This document shows, one piece after another, positions 42,296-52,990 of a stretch of DNA of 64,000 nucleotides (positions are counted from its first letter, which is position 1; each line of letters begins with the position of its first letter). Made by a program: the position numbers and the translations under genes. Under the pieces are notes generated by a model that saw only the letters and a list, made by a program, of their open reading frames with translations, was not told the DNA's origin and made no database searches. The stretch spans positions 50,901-114,900 of the forward strand of contig JAJQFE010000033.1 in the NCBI GenBank assembly GCA_021201295.1. Reading direction: 5' to 3'. The DNA is from Tannerellaceae bacterium (GTDB taxonomy: Bacteria; Bacteroidota; Bacteroidia; Bacteroidales; Tannerellaceae).

Positions 42296-43374
42296 TGGAT
42301 TTTATTCGGGAGATTTTGAACAACGATGAATATAAGATATGGGTGGGGATTTTCTTTTTTTTAGTTTCGTTGTTAGTGATTTATATCATTTATAAATCTG
42401 TATTGAAAATACTGAAAAAGACAACCTCTAAAACCAACACATTAATAGATAATTTTGTTATTGACCTCCTTAAGTTACTTTTTCTCTGGTTAGTGATCTG
42501 GATCCTGTTAAAAGTATTCAGTAATACCTACCTCAAAAATCCGGCTTTGTTAGATATAGTCAGTAATGTAAATAATATTCTGCTGATTATGACAACCGGA
42601 TGGATTGTGATCAAGATGGTACGGGTTGTCTTCTATCATTTCCAGCATAAACTGGATATAGCCAGCGATGATAATCTGATCGCCCGGCAGAATCTGACCC
42701 GCATGAAGATATTTGAAGGGATCATTGTCGGATTGATTACGGTTGTTATAGTGTCAATATGTCTGATGACATTTGACAAAGTCCATTCAGTAGGGATCAG
42801 TTTATTAACTTCAGCAGGTATTGCCGAAATCATTGTCGGGCTGGCCGCCCAAAAGAGTATTGGTGCCGTATTGGCCGGTATCCAGATCGCTATTACTCAG
42901 CCGATCCGGTTAGATGATGTAGTCGTAGTAGAAGGAGAATGGGGTAGGATAGAAGAGATTACGCTAACTTATGTCGTTGTTAAGATCTGGGATGAAAGGC
43001 GTTTAGTCCTTCCGGTTACCTATTTTCTGGAAAAACCTTTTCAGAACTGGACACGTAGTACATCCACCCTGTTAGGAACCGTCTACCTGTATGTTGACTA
43101 TAAATTTCCGGTAGCCGCACTAAGAAATAAATTACACGAATTGTTAGTAACCCACCCGAAATGGGACGGACGGGTCGCTAATATCCAGGTAACCGATACT
43201 AAACAGAACTATAAAGAACTCTGGGTCCTGCTTAGTAGTATTAATTCTTCTATTAATTGGGATTTACGTACAGATATCCGTGAAAAACTAATCGATTTTA
43301 TTCAGGAAAATTACCCCGATTGTTTTGTCAAATCCCGCATAACAGGCTCTATCTCCTCTTCAGACCCGGATTAA
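42292..43374 (+). CDS. MscS-family mechanosensitive channel
   Basis: A 360-residue inner-membrane protein: N-terminal helices, then the conserved pore and beta domain (GIAEIIVGLAAQKSIGAVLAG, ITQPIRLDDVVVVEGEWGRIEEITL, LPVTYFLEKPFQNWTR). It opens under membrane tension and releases solutes on osmotic downshock. The ATG at 42292 overlaps the TGA of the trehalose synthase gene. Coupling to trehalose synthesis suggests an osmoprotection operon. The frame is intact. Confidence 0.92.
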   Translation: MMDFIREILNNDEYKIWVGIFFFLVSLLVIYIIYKSVLKILKKTTSKTNTLIDNFVIDLLKLLFLWLVIWILLKVFSNTYLKNPALLDIVSNVNNILLIMTTGWIVIKMVRVVFYHFQHKLDIASDDNLIARQNLTRMKIFEGIIVGLITVVIVSICLMTFDKVHSVGISLLTSAGIAEIIVGLAAQKSIGAVLAGIQIAITQPIRLDDVVVVEGEWGRIEEITLTYVVVKIWDERRLVLPVTYFLEKPFQNWTRSTSTLLGTVYLYVDYKFPVAALRNKLHELLVTHPKWDGRVANIQVTDTKQNYKELWVLLSSINSSINWDLRTDIREKLIDFIQENYPDCFVKSRITGSISSSDPD

Positions 43375-43527
43375 TACTTTTAATTAGAAGTAAATCCGGA
43401 GAAAATTAATTTTTAGTGTAAAAATCTCCTTTTATCCGGTGGAAGAATTTCTATTTTTTGTACCTTGCATCGCTTTGAAAATAAAAGACTAACTATCAGA
43501 CAATGGTCTAATACATATCTAAATTAA

Positions 43528-46650
<3,123 letters not shown>

Positions 46651-46653
46651 TTA

Positions 46654-46661
46654 TATATTTG
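46654..46661 (+). promoter_or_regulatory. -7 box TATATTTG
   Basis: A perfect TAnnTTTG box immediately after the beta-galactosidase stop gives the following lipoprotein gene (ATG 46712) its own promoter with a leader of about 45 nt. No clear -33 element. Confidence 0.55.
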
Positions 46662-46711
46662 TTACGTCGTATAAAACAGGTAAATAATTGTCTAACTTAA
46701 AAAAGAATAGT

Positions 46712-47785
46712 ATGAAAAAGAATTTATGGTACCTACTTCTTGTAGTATTTTCGATGAATTTGTTCGTTGCTTGTAGCGATGATGATGATCCCACACCAGA
46801 TCCGAATCCGGATCCAACACCGGTAGAAGAGGTAGAATGGAGTGATATCACAGGTACATATGGCAGTGATTATGTCCAGTTAAATGGAAGTGAGGCTGCA
46901 AGTGGTAAAACGATTACCTTAGGTGGCAGTTCTTCAAGTACTGCGGTTATTACTTTAGTAAATATTATTCCTGAAGCTGAAAGCGTGGAATTTGACGGAA
47001 TAGAAATGACTAAATCCGGTACGACTTATACGTTCTCTACGGAAAAACAGGTAAATGAAACTCTGGTTTCCATAGCAGGAACTATTACTCCTACTTATCT
47101 GCTGGAAGAATCTACCTCTAAAGGGATTGATATCACAGTAACCCGCCAGATCACTTCCGGAATTGCCGGGGACTGGACCCTGAACTTTACGGAGTCCAAA
47201 GCTGATTTTGATATACAAACAGACAGCCATGTACTTATGAGTATCTTTAGTCAATTAATTCCTATGGTACAAAGATTGCTTGCAGCCCGGGTAGAAGCTG
47301 TTACCCTATATCTGGAAGAAGACGGCACGTTTGATTTTTCCTGGAGAACACGTGGGGCAGATGCCGATACCAACTTAGCAGATGTAATGGCTAATATCGG
47401 AGGAGATATAGATCTTACTCCGCTTATGGCTCTGTTAAAAATTTACTATTACACGGAAAATAGTGAAGTCTTTTATATAGCTTTAGATAAAACGCTGATT
47501 TCTACTGTAGGCGCTATGCTTCCATTGTTTGTAGAAGGTCTGGAACTGGAAGATATCCTGGCTTTAATGGAAGATAAAGGGGGTTATTATGCATTGCTTA
47601 TCAATCTGAAATTAGAAGATAACTCTGCTGTATTCTATCTTTCAAAAGATCAGATACTAAAAGTGGCAGAAATTCCTTTTATCCAGGATCTGTTACCGGC
47701 AGAATATGCAGCCATGCTTCCGACTATTACCAGTGCAATAGAAACAGCTAATCAGTTTGATATTACTATGGGATTCAGTAAATAA
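46712..47785 (+). CDS. Lipoprotein of unknown function (possibly DUF4925-like)
   Basis: A 357-residue lipoprotein with signal MKKNLWYLLLVVFSMNLFVAC followed by an acidic and Pro/Asp-rich linker (SDDDDPTPDPNPDPTP). The body has an early beta-rich region (TGTYGSDYVQLNG, ITLGGSSSSTAVITL) and a later helical half (LADVMANIGGDIDLTPLMALL). It resembles Bacteroides lipoproteins of the DUF4925 group, but I am not sure. It would face the periplasm or surface. No role can be stated. The frame is intact. Confidence 0.6.
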   Translation: MKKNLWYLLLVVFSMNLFVACSDDDDPTPDPNPDPTPVEEVEWSDITGTYGSDYVQLNGSEAASGKTITLGGSSSSTAVITLVNIIPEAESVEFDGIEMTKSGTTYTFSTEKQVNETLVSIAGTITPTYLLEESTSKGIDITVTRQITSGIAGDWTLNFTESKADFDIQTDSHVLMSIFSQLIPMVQRLLAARVEAVTLYLEEDGTFDFSWRTRGADADTNLADVMANIGGDIDLTPLMALLKIYYYTENSEVFYIALDKTLISTVGAMLPLFVEGLELEDILALMEDKGGYYALLINLKLEDNSAVFYLSKDQILKVAEIPFIQDLLPAEYAAMLPTITSAIETANQFDITMGFSK

Positions 47786-47808
47786 GAGCTATTTCTTTAT
47801 ATATACAG

Positions 47809-47842
47809 AAAGGTTGTCTGCTATGGGTGGACAATCTTTTTT
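47809..47842 (+). terminator. Intrinsic terminator
   Basis: AAAGGTTGTC and GGACAATCTTT form a short stem (one G-U pair) followed by a T6 run, 25 nt after the lipoprotein stop codon. Confidence 0.7.
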
Positions 47843-47952
47843 ATAAAGAGTTATTTTTAACCCTGATAAGAAAAACTGATTTTGTAAATTAGAAGATAGA
47901 AGATATCTTTACCTGCCAGAGGAAAAAGTAAACGGATAAAAATTGAAAGACA

Positions 47953-48594
47953 ATGGAAATAAACAGCATCGCAGTCTTTTGTGGTTCCAGTAGTGGTATG
48001 GATCCGGTATACCGGGAGAAAGCCTATGCATTAGGCCAGGCATTGGCGAAAAGAAAGATTCGTCTGGTCTATGGCGGTTCCAATGTCGGGTTGATGAGAG
48101 CAGTAGCAGATGGAGCGTTGGAGGGAAGCGGTAAAGTCGTGGGCGTGTTGCCCCGCTTTTTTCAGAAAAGGGAACTGGCCCATTCTTCCCTGACTGAATT
48201 ACTGTATGTGGATACCATGCATGAGCGTAAGTATAAGATGAACTACCTGTCGGACGGAGTGATTGCTCTGCCGGGAGGGTATGGGACACTAGAAGAGTTT
48301 TTTGAGATGCTGACCTGGGCCCAGTTAGGTTTACATAAGAAACCGGTTGCTATCCTGAATATTCAGGGTTTTTATGATCTGCTAATCGTGATGGTTTACC
48401 GTATGGTAGCAGAAGGATTCCTGCAAGAGGTAAATAAAAAGCTATTATTAGTCAGTGAGGATATAGAAGACTTACTGGATCAGATGAGAACCTATCAACC
48501 ACCTACCACAGGAAAATGGATCAGTACGGATCCTGATCCTACTCTGACCTCTCCCCGGGAACATAACTCGAATTTCCCTTCAGACAGTGAATAA
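47953..48594 (+). CDS. LOG-family nucleotide phosphoribohydrolase (TIGR00730)
   Basis: A 213-residue cytoplasmic Rossmann-fold protein. The family signature PGGYGTLEEFFEM is present together with VFCGSSSGMDPVY and YGGSNVGLMRAVAD. LOG proteins hydrolyse cytokinin riboside monophosphates or AMP to base and ribose 5-phosphate. It was once annotated as lysine decarboxylase, which is wrong for this family. It stands alone. The frame is intact. Confidence 0.93.
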   Translation: MEINSIAVFCGSSSGMDPVYREKAYALGQALAKRKIRLVYGGSNVGLMRAVADGALEGSGKVVGVLPRFFQKRELAHSSLTELLYVDTMHERKYKMNYLSDGVIALPGGYGTLEEFFEMLTWAQLGLHKKPVAILNIQGFYDLLIVMVYRMVAEGFLQEVNKKLLLVSEDIEDLLDQMRTYQPPTTGKWISTDPDPTLTSPREHNSNFPSDSE

Positions 48595-48599
48595 AACAT

Positions 48600-48640
48600 C
48601 ACTGGTCTCTCACCTATATATTGCTGGTGGTTTACCAGTG
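48600..48640 (+). terminator. Possible terminator hairpin after the LOG gene
   Basis: CACTGGT (48600-48606) pairs with ACCAGTG (48634-48640), starting six bases after the stop codon. The loop is 27 nt and the T-run is short, so termination is only suggested. Confidence 0.4.
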
Positions 48641-48654
48641 TTTAATCCTATGTA

Positions 48655-48728
48655 TCAGAAAATAATATACTTATTATCCACAGATAATATACTTATTAAG
48701 ATAGGATAATAAGTATATTATTTTCTGA
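48655..48728. repeat. Long perfect inverted repeat with internal third copy
   Basis: A 25-nt arm at 48655-48679 is perfectly reverse-complementary to 48704-48728. The loop contains a third, direct copy of the 15-nt core ATAATATACTTATTA (about 48684-48698). The RNA could form alternative hairpins because the right arm can pair with either upstream copy. Confidence 0.85.
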
Positions 48729-48858
48729 TCTATTACGGAATCAAAAGGATATGGATTACTGTAGAAGAACAATCCGGGAAGTAAGCATTCCTTTTTGGCT
48801 GTCTGCAGGAATGTTTGTTAGCCTCCCCACGGTGATGGAAGCGGTGAAGATCACTTTT

Positions 48859-48894
48859 TCAGTCATCGTCTCAGTCACCACTTCAGTCACCCTG
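48859..48894. repeat. 12-bp tandem repeat, three units
   Basis: Three successive 12-bp units, TCAGTCATCGTC, TCAGTCACCACT and TCAGTCACCCTG. Read on the minus strand they encode Val/Met-Thr-Glu-x repeats inside a frame open for about 45 codons, but no family is recognised. Confidence 0.7.
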
Positions 48895-49093
48895 TTTTAT
48901 GTAGTTAATTTATTAGTTATAAGTGAATTATTTCAGTAAAGGTGACGGGTGACGGAGAAAATAGAAAAAACTCTTGGAGAAGAAAACTTTTTCTGGTAGA
49001 AGTTTCGGTATGGACTATTCTTCGCCGGGCAATGACCACTCTGCATTTATGAAGTGAACAGCATAGTAGTAAACAGGAAAAATGGAGTGTGGA

Positions 49094-49124
49094 TTGGAAA
49101 ATGGATTGAGGTTTTATACCTTTG
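49094..49124 (+). promoter_or_regulatory. argB promoter (TTG-N20-TACCTTTG)
   Basis: TTG (49094-49096) and TACCTTTG (49117-49124) match the Bacteroidales promoter with ideal spacing. The expected start near 49130 gives a leader of about 20 nt before the argB ATG. Confidence 0.7.
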
Positions 49125-49149
49125 CAGGCAAATTAGTTAAGAGAGACAT

Positions 49150-49917
49150 ATGGAAAAGCTTACGCTGATCAAAGTGGGAGGAAAGATTGTAGAGGAAGAG
49201 GCTACGCTCCGGGATCTGCTCCGGGATTTTTCCAACCTGGAGGGATATAAAGTGCTGGTTCATGGAGGAGGGCGCTCTGCTACTCAACTGGCTGGCCGTC
49301 TTGGAATTGAAAGTAAGATGGTGAACGGGCGGCGGATCACAGATGAAGAAACCCTGAAAGTAGTGACCATGGTGTATGGCGGATTGGTAAATAAAACCAT
49401 TGTTGCCGGTCTACAGGCTTTACAGGTCAATGCTTTGGGACTGACCGGAGCCGATATGAACCTGATCCGTTCTGAAAAGCGTCCGGTGAAGGAGGTGGAT
49501 TACGGATATGTGGGAGATGTCAAAGAGGTACAGGCAGAGTTACTGGCTTCTTTGATCCGGCAGGGCATTGTTCCGGTACTGGCTCCCCTGACCCACGACC
49601 AGGCAGGGCATATGCTTAATACCAATGCAGATACTATTGCCGGGGAAGTTGCGAAAGCATTAGCTAACCATTTTGACGTTACCCTGGTGTATTGTTTTGA
49701 GAAAAAAGGTGTGTTGCGGGATGAGCAGGATGATGAAAGTGTGATTCCTGAAATCAACCGGGAAACTTTTAAGCAATATGTGGAAGAAGGGATCATTCAG
49801 GGGGGCATGATTCCCAAACTGGAAAACTCCTTTGAAGCCATTGACGCCGGGGTAAGACGAGTCGTTATTACCCAGGCAGCCGATATTAATAAAAATTCGG
49901 GTACTGTGGTTGGCTGA
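49150..49917 (+). CDS. argB: Acetylglutamate (or N-succinylglutamate) kinase
   Basis: A 255-residue amino-acid kinase of arginine biosynthesis. It has the phosphate-binding KVGGKIV and HGGGRSAT loops, the substrate segment NGRRITDEETL and IQGGMIPKLENSFEA near the C-terminus. It phosphorylates the gamma-carboxylate of N-acylglutamate. In Bacteroides the pathway uses N-succinyl rather than N-acetyl intermediates, so the true substrate here may be N-succinylglutamate; sequence reading cannot decide. The gene is monocistronic with its own promoter. The frame is intact. Confidence 0.92.
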   Translation: MEKLTLIKVGGKIVEEEATLRDLLRDFSNLEGYKVLVHGGGRSATQLAGRLGIESKMVNGRRITDEETLKVVTMVYGGLVNKTIVAGLQALQVNALGLTGADMNLIRSEKRPVKEVDYGYVGDVKEVQAELLASLIRQGIVPVLAPLTHDQAGHMLNTNADTIAGEVAKALANHFDVTLVYCFEKKGVLRDEQDDESVIPEINRETFKQYVEEGIIQGGMIPKLENSFEAIDAGVRRVVITQAADINKNSGTVVG

Positions 49918-50297
49918 TATAATAATTAAGAGAGACGAAAGAAAAGAGATTATTTCCATTGTCTGCCTTTGGGACTGCAGACAAGGTCCTGCAATTTACC
50001 AAATAAATGACTGAATCCGGTAATTAGCAGATTTATTTATGGAAATTACTATAATAATAAACAACTAAGGAGAGAGATTCTTAGATTAAACCGATCCGTA
50101 AATCCTTTCTTTTTTATGCAATTCTTGATAAGGAGCTTGTATGGGTAATCTCGTCCCGAGTTTGGGGATAATGAATTGTCTGTACCGTTAAGAGTGTGTA
50201 TTCCCCTTATATGTTGTCATGTCCTATTTGATAGTTGCATGTTTATTTATTCCTGCAGTTACTTGTTTAATGGCTATATCTGGGAATTATCTGGCTT
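49918..50297. other. Spacer between argB and the peptide-export cluster
   Basis: A 380-nt convergent spacer. It contains one perfect 8-bp hairpin, TTGTCTGC (49959-49966) with GCAGACAA (49977-49984), a possible argB terminator without a T-run. A 63-codon frame at 50176-50367 is Cys/aromatic-rich, overlaps the HlyD-like gene and has no support. Confidence 0.5.
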
Positions 50298-50780
50298 TTA
50301 TGGATTGGAGTGCATCATTTTATGGATAAGACTGGTGTTGGAGACTATCAGAATAAAATTTACCTGAGAGTTTTCAGGAAAGCCAAAGGGGATGGCAGGT
50401 ATCTTAATGATTGCTTTATTTTTTCCATCCGTTGTTTTAACTGCTGAATAGTGAACCAGTACACCTTCTGCTTCATAATCAGGAGTAATCAACCTTATCT
50501 GGCTGTTATTCTCAATTTTCAGATCTCCTTCTTTTTCAAATGCCAATTGAACATTGAGAAGGAGGCTATCATTTATAAAGTCCTGGGAAATGTCGTATAT
50601 TTCACATTTTCCGGAAGTTAAATGTTTATAAGGAAAAAAACCAATGATAGATACCAAAAGAAAAATTACAAACAGGATAATCATGATTCCATATTGAAGT
50701 AGAGCAGGGGGGGTTTGTCCTACCAGATTACGAACTTTTTCACTTCTCAGTTCAATATTATTGTTTCATTTTTCTTCCAT
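50298..50780 (-). pseudogene. Short HlyD-like membrane protein of the export system (nonsense codon as read)
   Basis: A 160-codon gene starting at ATG 50780, one base after the ABC exporter's stop. The N-terminus (IELRSEKVRNLVGQTPPALLQYGI) and following single membrane helix (MIILFVIFLLVSIIGFF) match the start of Bacteroidetes HlyD-type adaptor proteins. The usual long coiled-coil hairpin is absent; about 110 beta-type residues follow. Codon 5 (50766-50768) is TGA in the frame MEEK-stop-NNNIELR. Re-initiation at an internal ATG could bypass it. It probably links the exporter to the outer membrane. The short size may be real or a truncated gene. Confidence 0.65.
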
Positions 50781-50781
50781 T

Positions 50782-52983
50782 TTATTTACCCAATTCTAAT
50801 TGATTTTTAACCAATCCATAATACAAACCTCGTTTGGTCGTTAATTCGTCATGCGTACCTGTTTCTCGAATGCATCCTTTATCCAGTACAACAATCTGGT
50901 CTACATTTTTTACGGTTGATAAACGATGAGCAACAATCACAATGGTTTTTCCTTTATAAAAGCTATTCAGATTTTCTATAATTGCTTTTTCATTGTTTGC
51001 ATCCAATGCATTAGTGGCTTCATCCAGAAAAACATAAGCCGGATTTTTATAAACTACACGCGCAAGAAGAACTCTTTGTTTCTGTCCCTGACTGATCCCT
51101 TGGCCATCCTGTCCTATCATGGTATTATAAGCAAGAGGTAATATTTCTATATCTTTGGCAATATTGGCAATATTGGCTGCATAGCGGATTTTGTCTAAGT
51201 CAGGAACATCATCGGAAACGGCGATATTTCTGGCAATTGAATCACTGAAAACGTATCCTTCCTGCATGACAGCTCCACACATGGTCCGCCACCAGGAAAG
51301 ATTCATCTTAACCAAGTCTGTATTTCCTATTTTTATAGCGCCTGTATGAGGTGGATAATATCCTAATAATAGTTTGATTAAGGTCGTTTTCCCACTACCG
51401 CTGGCTCCTACAATGGCCGTTACTTTTCCTTCCGGAATATGTAGATTAATATTATTAAGGATATATTCCGGACTATTTTCATTATATTTAAAACACACGT
51501 TTTCTAAATGAATCGAAGAGTTCAGTGGATTTAACTCACTAATCTCCCAGTTTTCATTTTCTTCATTTTTTAGCAATGAATTTCATTCATACGGTCTATA
51601 CTAATACTTACATCCTGCCATTTATAAATGAATCCCATAATTTGCTCTACCGGAGAATTGAGTTGTCCTATGATGTATTGAATGGCTAACATCATTCCAA
51701 CAGTCAGTTCTCCATTGAGAACAGAAGTAGCTGCCAGTACTGTTATTATCGTATTTTTTAATTCATTGATTAGTACACTACCTGCTTCCTGATTTTGTTG
51801 TAGGTTCAGGGATTTCAGGTTTACATCAAACAGGTTTGCCTGTACATCTTCCCATTCCCATCTTTTCCGCTGTTCGCATCCCTGTAATTTTATTTCCTGC
51901 ATTCCGGTGATCAGTTGGTATGTGACATTTCGATTGATGGCCTGCTGTTCAAAAAGCTGATAATCGAGAATCTGTCTTTTTTCAGGAATATCTGGATCCA
52001 AAGTCCGTATATAAGACTTCCGGCTATAAATACCAGAAAGATTTTCAGATTATAAATGAACAGTACCACACCAAAAACCAGGAAGCTAAACAGAGAAAAC
52101 AGCAAATTCAGGGATTGAGCAGTAATAAAAGTTTCAATCCTTCGATAGTCTTCTATTCGTTGAAGTAAATCACCGGTCAGTTTATTATCAAAAAAACCAT
52201 GGGTAATTTCATAAGTTTGATAAAAAAGTCTGATATCAGTGAAATATTTATTCTGGTACTGATATGTAAGAGTATTTTCACCCGTATGAAATCAATGGCT
52301 GTCCTACTGAACAGCAACATGAGTTGTGCGATGAGTATCAGCCATATAAAATTAATATCTTGTCCATAAATCCCTATATCCACAATGGCCTGCGTTAAAA
52401 AAGGAAAAGTTAGTTGCAGGATACTTCCAATCAGAACTCCCAAAAGTAGCTGGCTAAAAAAGCTTTTATATTTGATTAAGTAATTACTCAGGAAGCTTAG
52501 CCGGCTCCGCCTGAGAGGCTGATCAACTGTTTGATCATAAAAAAGATGGGTAGGTTCCAGAATTACAACGACTCCTTTTTCTTCCCCGGCTATTTGTGTA
52601 CTTACCCAATGATGGCAAAAATCCTCTTTTGAATAGCTTAAATACCCTTTTCCAGGATCCACTACTGAAACAATAGTTTCTCCATGTCTCTTTTTCTTAA
52701 TCCCGGTGATAATAACGAAGTGATCCTGTTCCCAATGTGCAATACACGGGAAGAGTGCTTTTTCCGCTACTTTATCAAACGTAAACCGGCCTCCTACGGT
52801 TTTAAAACCTAACTTTTCTGCGGCTTTGGTGATTCCCAGTAAGGAAACCCCATCACGGCCAATAAACATTAATTTCCGAAGATATTCCTGGGTATAAGAT
52901 TTACCATAATATTTTGCAATCATACACAGGCAGGCAGGCCCACAATCTTTTGCATCAAATTGTTTTATAAATAGAAACGCCAT
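50782..52983 (-). pseudogene. C39-peptidase ABC exporter, PCAT type (three frameshifts as read)
   Basis: A reconstructed protein of about 734 residues. Residues 1-130 are a C39 peptidase: catalytic Cys14 in DAKDCGPACL, His in WEQDHFVIITGI and Asp in VVDPGKGYL. Membrane helices of the exporter core follow, then an ATP-binding domain (GASGSGKTTLIK, signature SQGQKQRVLLA, Walker B YVFLDEATNALD). It would cut leader peptides after Gly-Gly and export the product. As read, one base is missing near 52197 (G in MGFFDN), 51977-51982 (coding A6 for A7) and about 51575 (T). Neighbouring genes overlap or nearly abut, indicating one operon. Confidence 0.87.
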
Positions 52984-52990
52984 ATCATTA

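Larger units (their letters stand above)
48595..49149. other. Repeat-rich spacer before argB
   Basis: This 555-nt spacer has no convincing gene. It holds a hairpin after the LOG gene, a long inverted repeat with a third internal copy, a 12-bp tandem repeat and the argB promoter, all listed separately. A 62-codon frame at 48751-48939 has no support. Confidence 0.6.

Noticed and set aside
48751..48939. 62-codon plus-strand frame before argB
   Set aside because: It overlaps the 12-bp repeats, has no promoter or family pattern and is probably chance.
50176..50367. 63-codon plus-strand frame in the argB-exporter spacer
   Set aside because: It overlaps the HlyD-like gene on the other strand and shows no recognisable domain.
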